This document shows, one piece after another, positions 35,530-47,424 of a stretch of DNA of 64,000 nt. The DNA lies in NCBI RefSeq assembly GCF_019279795.1, contig NC_056743.1:870533364-870597363 (forward strand), read 5' to 3'. Both the position numbers and the translations under genes were made by a program. The notes beneath the pieces are model-generated. The model did no database searches, had not been told where the DNA came from, and was given only the letters and a program-made list of their open reading frames with translations. Source of the stretch: Protopterus annectens. Lineage: Eukaryota > Chordata > Ceratodontiformes > Protopteridae. Numbering within the stretch: position 1 is the stretch's first letter; the number at the start of each line of letters is the position of its first letter.

Positions 35530-35566
35530 ACCTCTGCCCTTTGTGTTTCAGTCTGGTTTCCAGGTT

Positions 35567-37090
35567 TGTCTGCCTGTGCTGAGATTTTTAGTTTATTATT
35601 TTCAGTAGTGCACAATAGATCCTGATCTGTTCTGATACTATGCATTACTTTTATCACATCTATCTTTCTGAGTATATTTATTGATCTGTTCTCTCTTTTA
35701 TACTCTTCTAACAGTGACACTTCTTGTCTTAACTGTGTTATAGTTTTCTCTGTTTAATTTCTCCCCTTCTTTTCCCTTACTACCCTGTATTTTTTTGGTA
35801 AGAGTTTATCTGTTATTAATTTAGCTGCACAGTAATATATCCTGTTTACTTCTGTTATATTTCATGAATCTCTATGGACAGTCCTAATTACTATGTTCAT
35901 TTGTTTTATCAAACTTCTAACTTTTTGGATTTTATTGATTTTCTGTAGTCTATTTCTTTCATTTATCTTAATATGTCTGTCCATCTCTTCTAAATCAAGC
36001 AACTCTTCTCTTAGATCATTTTCTTCTAAACTGAGGGCACATTCTTTGTTCTCCATTTCCTGTGGGCATCTTTTAGAAAATTACAGAGCATCTTCCTGTG
36101 CCACATTCTCTTCAGTTTCATCCTGTGTCATCCATTGGTCTTTCATATAGGAGCTCACTGGCCTGTCACTCCACAGCATTGACTACATCAGAGTTGCCAC
36201 AGTTTCCTGCTCCTTGCCTTGCTGTGCAGCTCCAACTGAATGTTTGTACTGGTTTCCTATAGAAGGCTCCAAAGTATCTTTATGCGGCAACTGATCAGAT
36301 GTTTCCTGCTCCACTGGGTTCTCCTTAATTTGGGTATCTATTGCTCTATACTGCCATGATGTTATCAGAGTTAGATTTTCTACACTAAATCTTTTTGTTT
36401 GCAGGTAATCCATAACCTCAGTTTTTATTTCTTTAACTTCTCCATTACTAATCCTCTTCTACTTTTCCTCTTTGTTTTCTTATTTTTTGTATTGTAAAAA
36501 TGTCCTTGTCTGGATGATTTTGCCTGTATTTCTCTTCAAATATCTTTGGTGCTGTTCTTTTCATATTAATTAGTTTTACTTTCTCCTTTGCATAAATAAT
36601 GCACAATATTAAATCTCTTTTTCTTTTTCATGTCCATATTTCTTCTTCAGATGTCTCCTGTTCCTCCTGTTTCTCTTTACTTGGGGGACTCGTTGTTCTA
36701 TCATGCTGTGACATAACCTGTGTTAGAGTTTCTACACTAAATCCTTCACTTCGCAGGTATTGCATAACTCCAACTTCTATTTTTTTACCTTCTATTTCAT
36801 TAATCTTCTGTTCTACATTCCCATATGGGGGCTGGCTTAGTCCCATAGTAGGAATGTTTCCGTGTCTTGAGGATTCTACACTGTCATTTTTCCAGTCCTG
36901 GCTTCAGTGTGCCTACCAGGATTGGGCACTTTTTATCCTGGGTCTTGTGCACCCAGCTGTCTGTGTTATTTTTAACCTAATTCTGTCCATGATATATGCT
37001 ATATAAAATACAGTCTATATATCAGTGTGGTCTTGGTGACATTTTGTGAAAAACAGCGTCTACCTCTTGAAGGTACTCACCAAGACTTGA
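35567..37090 (-). pseudogene. R4-type LINE copy B: N-terminal part
   Basis: The continuation of copy B beyond the CR1 insertion. 35567-35720 has KINILRKIDVIKVMHSIRTD-like sequence matching copy A at 5750-5830. 35862-36056 is a Lys/Glu-rich segment. 36183-36413 and 36628-36846 carry the two N-terminal modules (MDYLQTKRFSVENLTLITSW and MQYLRSEGFSVETLTQVMSQ) offset by about 357 bp. Copy B lacks about 540 bp that copy A has between this module and the 5' end. The common 5' end lies near 37083. Confidence 0.65.
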
Positions 37091-37141
37091 GTGTGTTTTT
37101 GTCTACATGTCTGAGTGAAACCATACACGAAAGCAGAAGAG

Positions 37142-38519
<1,378 letters not shown>

Positions 38520-39310
38520 AACCTCTCTAGTGCTTTGTGAGATACATGACAGAGGAGGCATTATATTCAATCATGGGTCTAATAAGTAATAAGGGATGAA
38601 TAAATTGGCGCTTTAACTTCTATGGACCTTGTGGAGATATCAGACAGGATGAGCTGTGCAATGTAGAAGGATTTCCTAATCACCACAGAAATGTGGTGGT
38701 AAAAGGGGAGTTTGTTATCATCACAGGTACTGAAGTCTTTAATGATCATGTCAGACTAATGTTGGATGATGGATGCTGTCTATATAGTAAACAGTAATTA
38801 TGGTCAAGTTGCCAAAATAAACTATACTGCTTTTGTTGGCACTGAAGGTAAACTCACAATTACTATGTCAAGCATTTGTTTGATCCAGTCCTTGCTGGAG
38901 AATTTGAGCAGCAGAGTATGACTTGATAAATATCTATAGTTTGCAATCAGCAGCAAATTTGTTAGCCATAGTCCCTTAATATCACTTTATTTCAGAGACG
39001 TATATGCAAAAGAGGTGAAGGACCCAGTACAGAGTCCCTTGGTGATGTCTTTTTGTCTAGATTAAATACCCCCACCTTAATGGTGTGGGTTATGTGCATG
39101 GGCTTGTTTTCAGATGGAAGCGTTTGTCAATAAGCTCAACATGGGAGGTAGTACTGAAGTACTTGGCAAGGTCCATGTAAGCAGTATACAGTGTATTCCC
39201 TTATGCATGGCTTTATTATCCTTAATGAAGAACTCAACCAGGATGAGCAGGCATGACCAGTCCTCTCCAATGCTGAACTAACGTGTAGCAGTACCACTAT
39301 CCTACTGTTA
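38520..39310 (-). mobile_element. Old CR1-type LINE fragment (minus strand)
   Basis: The sequence parallels the minus-strand CR1 copy at 33360-34150 block by block. Examples: GAGGCATTATATTCAATCATGG vicinity versus 33390, GGATTTCCTAATCACCACAG versus 33490, the TTGCAATCAGCAGCAAATTTG vicinity versus 33757, and AGTCCCTTGGTGATG versus 33846. It is far more diverged and has indels, so it is an older insertion. No frame survives. Confidence 0.65.
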
Positions 39311-40220
39311 TAAAAAAACTATTGATCTAAACCTTGTTAGTGTAAATACTCATTTTGATGTACCCTTTGAATGATTTTTTTTAATATCCTTGTATTACCT
39401 GGATTAGAATGTGTTTGTATGATAATAACTATTCATATACATCATATCAATGTTTTGTTTTCTCGCTATTGTATGCTCAAACAATCATTTTTTTTTTCTC
39501 ATTGTCACATGCTAGAATGATTCATCACACTGTGTATGTATGTATGAATGCATACATGCCACCTTTTCTTGTGGAGCTTTTTTCCCAGGGCTGAAAAAGC
39601 ATTTTCCACCTAGTCAGACTTTCCCAGTCAACAAAAACCATAAATAAAAATACATTTTAGAAATCATGAATAGCATGGGTTCTGCTACGTTATAAAGAAT
39701 TCTTTTTGCGGATGATTACTATGTGAAATATATATTTTTTCTAAACTGGTGACTGCGATGCTTTCATTTTGTGGTCACACTTACTGTTATCACTGTTGGT
39801 TCACAGTGGTGCACTCTTGTTTTTCTTAATATTTTTGAATGGCAGTATGTGTACGGGTACATTGTTTTTGTTTGGGATGGAGAAGATGAAAGAAGATACT
39901 TGAAAAGTAGAGCTGTGTAAATTGTAAAATACCCAGTGCAATACTGATTTTTTCACAAAAAAGTGCTGTTGTATGAATTTCTTTTACTGTGACACAGAGC
40001 CAGCAATGTTTTCTCTGTGCTGCTTTTCTAGGTACAAATGGTAATCACAGTACCCATGGTCTGTGCTCACTGTAATGCCAATAAAACATCTTTATAGCCA
40101 CAGTTAGAACCTGATAGCAGTAGTAAAGTGAACATTTGGGAAATTCCAGCAGCTGACTGATTTGAAAGATCTATTTCTAGTTTTCTAAGAAAATGGGTAT
40201 TTCAAAGTACTTGCAGGAAG
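39311..40220. other. No gene recognised
   Basis: AT-rich sequence between the old CR1 fragment and the 650-bp array. The frame at 39409-39594 has no recognisable motif. Confidence 0.35.
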
Positions 40221-42077
40221 TTTGAGATTTTAAGTATTTTGCTTCAGATTATTTGTTAAGTTTTTCTGCATTGCTGCCTACTTTTGAGCATTTTCTGGCT
40301 TGTTAAACTTGATTTCTGTGTTGGTAACTGTATTTAGAACACAACCTAGAGCTAATTACTGAATTTCTTGCCTGCACTTATTTTTAAAATCGTTTTTTTC
40401 TTAAAACTTGCATTTTATCTGTCTCTGGCCAAGCACTCAGGTGTGGGGTCATTTACTGCACTGTTCTAACTTGTTGATACTTGTGAACCTCTGCTTTCCT
40501 TAAAAAAAAACAAAAAAAACAAAAAACTTGCTTTTTTCCCCACTTTTCTGAGATTTAAAAAAAGTTCAGTTACAGATTTGCTGTTCTGAACTGTTTGTAA
40601 GTTTCTTGGAGGCCATTGTTTGCTTGGGCTAAAGGGAAGTCTCTGTGTTCATCAGTAGCAGTGATAAACATTGAGCAGCCTGCCTGCCCCTGTGGGAGTG
40701 GTTACTGCCTTGAAACTGTAGTTTTATTGGCCATTTTGGGTCAGTTCCTAACTCCTTGATCTCCCTCTCTTAAAACCCGATTGCCTCGTGGTTTTGGCAT
40801 CTTTTTGGACTTGTTGGCTGTTGGTGAAGCACCCACCAAGAGGAGAAAACGCTGAGAGAAGAAAGGAGCCACTTTTGAGATTTTAAGTATTTTGCTTCAG
40901 ATTATTTATTAAGTTTTTCTGCATTGCCGCCTACTTTTGAGCATTTTCTGGCTTGTTAAACTTGATTTCTGTGTTGGTAACTGTATTTAGAACACAACCT
41001 AGAGCTGATTACTGAATTTCCTGCCTGCACTTATTTTTAAAATCGTTTTTTTCTTAAAACTTGCATTTTATCTGTCTCTGGCCTAGCACTCAAGTGTGGG
41101 GTCATTTACTGCACTGTTCTAACTTGTTGATACTTGTGAACCTCTGCTTTCCTTAAAACAAAACAAAAGAAAAAAAAATCTTGCTTTTTTCCCACTTTTC
41201 TGAGATTTAAAAAAGTTCAGTTACAGATTTGCTGTTCTAAACTGTTTGTAAGTTTCTTGGAGACCATTGTTTGCTTGGGCTAAAGAGAAGTCTCTGTGTT
41301 CATCAGTGGCAGTGATAAACATTGAGCAGCCTGCCTGCCCCTGTGGGAGTGGTTACTGCCTTGAAACTGTAGTTTTATTGGCCATTTTAGGTCAATTCCT
41401 AACTCCTTGATCTCCCTCTCTTAAAACCCAATTTCCTCGTGGTTTTGATGTCTTTTTGGACTTGTTGGCTGTTGGTGAAGCACCCACCAAGAGGAGAAAA
41501 CGCTGAGAGAAGAAAGGAGCCACTTTTGAGATTTTAAGTATTTTGCTTTAGATTATTTGTTAAGTTTTTCTGCATTGCCGCCTACTTTTGAGCATTTTCT
41601 AGCTTGTTAAAATTGATTTTTGTGTTGGTAACTGTATTTAGAACACAACCTAGAGCTGATTACTGAATTTCCTGCCTGCACTTATTTTTAAAATCATTTT
41701 TTTCTTAAAACTTGCATTTTATCTGTCTCTAGCCTAGCACTCAAGTGTGGGGTCATCTACTGCACTGTTCTAACTTATTGATACTTGTGAACCTCTGCTT
41801 TCCTTAAAAAAAAAAACAAAAAAATATTGCTTTTTTCCCACTTTTCTGAGATTTAAAAAAGTTCAGTTACAGATTTGCTGTTCTGAACTGTTTATAAGTT
41901 TCTTGGAGGCTATTGTTTGCTTGGGCTAAAGGGATGTCTCTGTGTTCATCAGTGGCAGTGATAAACATTGAGCAGCCTGCCTGCCCCTGTGGGAGTGGTT
42001 ACTGCCTTGAAACTGTAGTTTTATTGGCCATTTTGGGTCAATTCCTAACTCCTTGATCTCCCTCTCTTAAAACCCTC
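40221..42077. repeat. 650-bp tandem array, about 2.85 copies
   Basis: Units start at 40221, 40874 and 41525 (TTTGAGATTTTAAGTATTTTG) and are more than 90% identical by eye. The third stops at about 42077 after TCTCTTAAAACCC. Each unit has an A-rich stretch of variable length and the phrase CACCCACCAAGAGGAGAAAA near its end. The array stops right where the 5' leader of the best-preserved CR1 copy begins. No frame of length is present. Confidence 0.92.
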
Positions 42078-42368
42078 TTTTGCATGGCTTTGCACGTTTT
42101 TGCGCATAGCACAACATCGGGCAGCGCCACCTAATTGAGTTTAAACTATTCCTGGCTCCACAAAGTCTGCTCTTCACTTTTTCCCTTAGAACTGCTCTAT
42201 CTCTCAAATTAAACACCATATTTTCATTCTAAGGCCCCTCACTGGTCCAAATAAGTAATTTTACAAGTTATCACTAATAAACCATAAGCACTACTTACTC
42301 TTATACTCTCTACGATTACCTTGTCCCCTATTGGTCCGTTTTAATTCAGTTCTCTATATTACTCTAGC

Positions 42369-43343
42369 ATGTCCAAAGGTCAGTCAATGGTTTCCTCTCC
42401 AGTCCAGCTGGTGAATCTGGGAATTTTGAGGCAATGTTACAACTGTCTCATATACATGGACAACCCTCTCCTCCTCCAAACAGGTTCAAATATATGTGAG
42501 AGATGCAACCATATAGCCAAACTGGAGGCTGAGCTCTCTCATCTCAAAACTGGTGTAACCAGTCAGGAGGAGAAGGTAACCTCACACAACACATTTCCAG
42601 TATCACATAGTCCCACCACAACAGCGAACCAAACACATAAAAACACAAAAACATACTCGGGGGCTCTAAATAAAAATCTACCTAAGCAACAGAGACCTTC
42701 AAAGCAGACATCCAAGCAAACGCTACCCCAAAACAAAACACGTACATCACATAGCACACAAAGTCAGTGTGCCAAGCAGTCACAGCCCTTAAGGCTGAAT
42801 AACACACCTGATACTCTTGTAATAGGTGACTCTATTGTCAGACACACTGACGTCCCACTCACCAGGCTGAATAAAGAAAAGGTCACAGTGAGCTGCCTGT
42901 CGGGCACTAGGATCCGCCACATAATGCAAGCACTCAGGTCACTCCAAAGCAAATATAAATATGACTCAGTCACTGTACATGCTGGTGTGAATAACCTGAG
43001 ACGTACCTCCCTCGACTACATGAAAAGAGACATAGAGGAGCTCTCTGATCATGTAGCCCAGGCCAGTATGACCCTGACCCTGAGCAGCATCTTACCCTCA
43101 CCTAGAATGATGCCACAGTATAAAGACAAAATGATCGATTTTAACAATTGGCTAAAATTTTGGTGTCATTCAAAGGGGATCCAGTGTCTGTCAGCCTGGG
43201 ATGACATGCTCGACAAGCCACATTGCTTCGCTAGGGACGGCTTGCACCTGTCACCCCTGGGCTTTCGGATATTGGCAAAGGCTCTTGCCACCCCCGTAGT
43301 GCCTTTTTTAGGCAAGGCTCAAAAGTCAAACCCACCTACATAG
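42369..43343 (+). CDS. CR1 ORF1 protein: zinc-finger and SGNH esterase
   Basis: This intact 324-residue frame is the nucleic-acid-binding and esterase protein of the LINE. Residues 23-46 form CX2C-X16-CX2C (Cys 23, 26, 43, 46), followed by a short Glu/Leu helix (KLEAELSHLK) that may be a coiled coil, then a Thr/Gln/Lys-rich linker to about 145. From there an SGNH/GDSL hydrolase fold can be read: VIGDSIV (nucleophile Ser155), AGVNNL (oxyanion Asn208/209) and RDGLHLSPLGF (Asp290, His293). CR1-clade ORF1 proteins are known to carry such an esterase, whose role in retrotransposition is unclear. The start is the first Met, just after a 290-bp leader. All catalytic residues remain, so this is the best-preserved protein in the window. 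Confidence 0.85.
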   Translation: MSKGQSMVSSPVQLVNLGILRQCYNCLIYMDNPLLLQTGSNICERCNHIAKLEAELSHLKTGVTSQEEKVTSHNTFPVSHSPTTTANQTHKNTKTYSGALNKNLPKQQRPSKQTSKQTLPQNKTRTSHSTQSQCAKQSQPLRLNNTPDTLVIGDSIVRHTDVPLTRLNKEKVTVSCLSGTRIRHIMQALRSLQSKYKYDSVTVHAGVNNLRRTSLDYMKRDIEELSDHVAQASMTLTLSSILPSPRMMPQYKDKMIDFNNWLKFWCHSKGIQCLSAWDDMLDKPHCFARDGLHLSPLGFRILAKALATPVVPFLGKAQKSNPPT

Positions 43344-43351
43344 ACAGCACA

Positions 43352-46119
43352 AGGAACAAGAAACTAAGGGTAATGCTGCTAAATGCCAGAAATCTTAACC
43401 TCAAGATGCATGCACTCGAAGCTCTCCTCAGTATGGAGAACATCGATATCTGTGCAGTGACAGAAACCTGGTTCAAGGCTCCAGAGAGCACCCCAGCACT
43501 ACCAGGTTATACCTCATATCATACTTTTCGGCCCCAAAACCCGGACTGAACCACAAAAGGAGGGGGAGTTTCCATATTTATCAAGGATATCCACAACTGA
43601 CAGTGGGCAAGACTGCTTTTCAGTTTATAGCATCCTACAGACCACCCTCTCAAAGTCAGAAATCCCACTCGGCTTTCCTGAAAACATTGGAGAACATGAA
43701 GATCTCTCTGAACACCATTATATTGGGCGACTTCAACTACCCAAACATAGACTGGGCGCATTACTCAAGCCCCAGCACCTTAGCCCAAAGTTTCCTGGAA
43801 TTTATAAACTCAAATGCTATGGAACAACTAGTCACCACTCCCACAAGAGGGGAAAACATACTAGACCTGATCATTACCAACATGGGGACTCTATGCTCCA
43901 TACCAGAAGTATATCCCTCATTGGTAAGATCAGACCATAAATTAATTTCACTGGATCTCCACATCCTGACCCCACCCCCAGCCCAGAAAACCACAGTGAA
44001 AAACTTCTCAAAAGAGAACTTTACACTTCTCAAAACCGAAGTGGAATCCTTCAAGGCCCCAGGGCCAGTGGAAACTATGGCCCAAACTGCAGAATCCTAT
44101 ATAAACGCATTCTACGGACATCTCCAGGAATGCATGGATCATGCTATCTCAAACAAAATCAAGACGCAATCATCCAAAGGCAGGCGTCCAGTCTGGTGGA
44201 TCCCAGCCATAAATAAACTGTACAACAGAAGGAGGAAGCTACTACATGATAGAGCAAAATCCATAAAAGGGAAGGCATCTCTGATCAGTACTAGCAAAAA
44301 ATTATGATCCCTCATAAAATCCTCCAAGGCCAGCTTTGAGAGAAAAATTGCACAGGACACTAAAGACAATCATAAGGCTTTTTTCAGTTATGTTAGGAAC
44401 CTGGGATGCAACTCCCAGACTTGTTCTGAGTTGATTCTAAGTGACAAAAAATACACTGAACCCACAGACATCGCCAATATCCTGGCAGACAGGTTCAGTG
44501 AAAACTTCTCCACCCCCCCCCCCAAAAGAGCAAGCATCTATCCCGCAGAGTGCAGCCTCCCAAACATCTCTGATGCTCAGGTGAAGGCCGCCCTCTCCAA
44601 AGCAAAAAACACTGCTTCCATGGGACCAGATGGCGTCCCGGGTTGCATCCTACATGAACTGCAAGAAGAACTAATCCCTCAAGTAAAACTGCTGTACAAT
44701 CTCAGCCTCACTACAGGATATATGCCCAAAGAATGGCGTACAGCAACAGTGGTCCCACTCCACAAAGGTGGCACCTCTGCGGACCCTGGAAACTATTGCC
44801 CCATAAGCCTGACTAGCCTAGTCTGCAAGGCTATGGAGAGGATCATCATGGAACTCATAAATAAAGACATTGGGGACCTACAGACACTAGATCCTACCCA
44901 ATTTGGCTTCATCAAGGGCAGATCCTGCCTTTTGAACCTGGTCGACATCTTTGAAACAGTCACCAAGGTCATAGATGAAGGGAAGGTAGTCCACACAGCC
45001 TATCTGGATCTCGCAAAGGCATTTGACACAATACCCCACTCGGGCATCATAGATAAGCTATCCAGCCTAAATATAAACCCCTATGTCACAAGATGGGTCA
45101 CAAACTGGCTCAAAGACAGAACCCACAGAGTCAGAGTTGCTGGAGCCATGTCAGACTCGAAACCGGTCACAAGTGGCGTCCCACAAGGTTCTGTCCTGGG
45201 ACCTCTCTTGTTCGGTATTTACTTTTCTGAGGTACAGGCCAACGTGGGAGGACTATGGCTTACCAAGTTTACAGATGACTGCAAACTGGGCGCCATAATC
45301 GACTCTCCAGCTGACACAAACATCCTTCAAAAAGGTCTCGCAGAAACGGATAACTGGTGCCAGAGCCATAGTCTAAAGCTAAATGCCAAAAAGTGTATAG
45401 TCATACCCTTTGGCAAAAACAATGTGCCCACAAATTACCACATAGGTGGTAACCCATTAAGCACAGAGAAAGTAATTAGGGATCTGGGGACCCAAGTTGA
45501 TAGCAATCTCTCCTTTGACAACCACATTGCCAAAGTGGTTAGAAAGACCTTCTACATAGCCCACCTCATCAAGAAAGGATTCACATCTAGATCAAGAGAG
45601 GTAATCGTGCCCCTTTATTCATCCCTCATCAGGCCCATCACAGAATACAATGCCCCCTTTGGGATGTACCTTACCTGACACCTGCAGCAATTAGAAAGAC
45701 CCCAAAAGTACCTCACCAGGAGGATCAAGGGACTCAAACAGATGCCATATGCTGCTCGGTTAAAAAAACTCCAGCTGTACTCAGTTGCATACCGCCTACT
45801 TCGAGGTGATCTATGCCTGACATATAAAGCTATGTCCAACCCAGAATTAATGGACATGCTCCACCTCAGTAAATCTAAATCCCTTAGAGCCACGCGCTCG
45901 AGGGACTTGAACCTCAGCACAGAAATAAATAGAACATGCTGGAGGGACAGATTCATAACCCAGAGGCTCCCTTCGCTCTGGAATAGAATTCCAATTCATG
46001 TTAGGCAGAGCACCTCACTGACTCTCCTCAAGAAGAATCTTGATGAGTGGATGGGGGATCGTAGGTTTGTCCCGGGGATTACTTCCGTGTCACTATTAGA
46101 CAGAGGCACAGTAAACTAA
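43352..46119 (+). pseudogene. CR1 ORF2: APE endonuclease and reverse transcriptase
   Basis: In order: endonuclease start LRVMLLNARNLNLKMHALEA and ICAVTETWFK (frame 2 of the window, from 43352), then GDFNYPNIDW and VRSDHKLISLDL. The RT has APKEWRT-type sequence, NYCPISLTSLVCKAMERII, YLDLAKAFDTIPHSGIID, GVPQGSVLGPLLFGIYF, and LTKFTDDCKLGAI at 45268-45279. The C-terminus is LDEWMGDRRFVPGITSV. Damage: TGA at 43547-43549, a deletion with frame change near 43575-43605 (compared with the copy ending at 35566, about 20 codons are missing), TGA at 44305-44307 (TGG in the 57.4-kb copy) and TGA at 45676-45678 (AGA in the 58.7-kb copy). The RT box reads FTDD rather than FADD. Confidence 0.88.
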
Positions 46120-46389
46120 ACTTTAAAAAGGGCACAGTATACTCAAATTAAGGGGTGGCGTAAGCCAAACACAATCGGGCTAGGCTTATAAATGCCCCAG
46201 GGCAGATAGCCTAGTATGAACCTATGAACCTATGATAAGCTAGAAACTTTATCAAAATACTTATCAATTTATAATATATTGCTTGACACTGAAATGTCTG
46301 CTTCTAAGTCTAAAGTTGCAATAAGAAATGTACCATCTTCTATAAAACAAAGTCAGATATAGTAGATTAACTTGTTTCACAAAGGGGGA

Positions 46390-46685
46390 GGGGGTTACCT
46401 TGCACAGTTTTCATTTTGAGGTCCCCTCACTGAATTGCATACTATCTTCCCAATTATTAAATCATTCTTATCTACAATATTTTGTCATACAGTCCCTTAA
46501 TAATGCCAATTTGTTAGTCAAGTGCGACCACAATCCTTTTTCAGGGAAACTTGGAAGCAATGGCTGGTTAGCTGACTTCAATGCCACACAATAGGCAAAT
46601 AAGGGCTGAGGGACTCAAACCTTGCACCACATGACCTATAGCTCACAGCCTGAGCACACTGCGCCAACTGCCAAACTCACTTATT
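46390..46685 (-). mobile_element. tRNA-derived SINE
   Basis: Read on the minus strand, the head has a pol III box A-like sequence (TGGCGCAGTGTGCTC, complement of 46652-46666) and box B GGTTTGAGTCC (complement of 46611-46621), about 30 bp apart as in a tRNA promoter. The flanks do not form a tRNA acceptor stem, and a non-tRNA body follows to about 46390. It lies about 150 bp beyond the CR1 3' end. The length of the body is a guess. Confidence 0.55.
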
Positions 46686-46690
46686 TATCC

Positions 46691-47154
46691 ATTCGTGTGA
46701 CTGCAGTGCCTGATGTACTTTATGGATTACCGCTTTTACCAAAATCAGTCTTAGTTTTAGTATCAGCAGATTTCTGCACATAAACAGTTCCAAAAACAGT
46801 CTCAGTTTCAACAAATTCCAGGAAACATTTGTCCACAATATCGTTCCAGGAAAACTGCTTGTGCATCATATAGTTTGTATAGTTTGTCTGCCTCAATCAT
46901 CTGCAACTTTTTTTTTCTGTTTCCAAACCTCTTTCCTCTATCACACAAGTTTAATTTTGTTTTCTGCTATATCTGTGCAGTGTGAGTCTGCCATTTATCC
47001 TGAAATGTTCTGTTGAGGACAGGTCGGATACTAATCTCTGCAAAATAGCACACTGAATCTTTGAGAGTATAGCAGGCATGAAAGAATGCATATATGCTGC
47101 AGCAGCTATTGTTTCAAGTGTCTTGAAAGGACCAAAAAAGAAAGTGCTTTCAGA
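46691..47154. other. No feature recognised
   Basis: AT-rich, no repeat or coding motif seen. Confidence 0.35.
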
Positions 47155-47164
47155 GGCACATAAC

Positions 47165-47412
47165 TTATCAAAAAACAGAAAGTTACATTAGCTGACCAAT
47201 AAAATGAGTGTCACATCCCAACAGTCCGTAATCAGCATAAATCTCTTTATTTTTCACCAATGTTAAGCACTTTCATCTACTAGTCCACAGATGAAAAACA
47301 GAGATTTATGCTGATTACGGACTGTTGGGACGTGACACTCATTTTATCAGTGAGCTAATTTAACTTTCTGTTTTTGACAAGTTGGGGTTCACTGACTTAC
47401 TTTTTTGGTGCT
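47165..47412. mobile_element. Hairpin MITE-like element
   Basis: Arms at about 47165-47255 and 47295-47387 are reverse complements over about 85-90 bp with few mismatches (for example CAGTCCGTAATCAGCATAAA against its complement). They surround a loop of about 50 bp. The 11-bp word AGGCACATAAC lies on both sides (47154-47164 and 47413-47423) and may be a target-site duplication. No coding capacity. Confidence 0.7.
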
Positions 47413-47424
47413 AGGCACATAACG

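Larger units (their letters stand above)
32841..35566 (-). mobile_element. CR1-type LINE inserted in R4 copy B (minus strand)
   Basis: The 3' end is GGTTCATAGG at 32841 (reverse complement of the TATGAACC tail) and the body extends to 35566, inside the endonuclease domain, so it is 5'-truncated. R4 sequence is continuous across the site in copy A (5672-5695), with about 20 bp lost here. 33144-33350 carries the ORF2 C-terminal region, 33708-34346 the RT and 34711-35529 the endonuclease. There is no obvious target duplication. Confidence 0.85.
42078..46234 (+). mobile_element. Near-complete CR1-type LINE
   Basis: A 5' leader (42078-42368) is followed by an intact ORF1 (42369-43343), an ORF2 starting 9 bp later (about 43352-46119) and a 115-bp 3' UTR ending in two TATGAACC units plus TATG (46215-46234). 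The two-ORF plan, an esterase in ORF1, APE endonuclease plus RT in ORF2 and an octameric 3' repeat are CR1-clade features. ORF2 carries one deletion and three TGA codons, so the copy is inactive but recent relative to the others. Confidence 0.88.

Noticed and set aside
43519-44054. Minus-strand frames opposite the CR1 endonuclease
   Set aside because: Shadows of ORF2, recurring at the same antisense position in the other CR1 copies.
46608-46670. tRNA gene
   Set aside because: Box A and box B are present, but acceptor and anticodon stems are not, and a SINE body follows.
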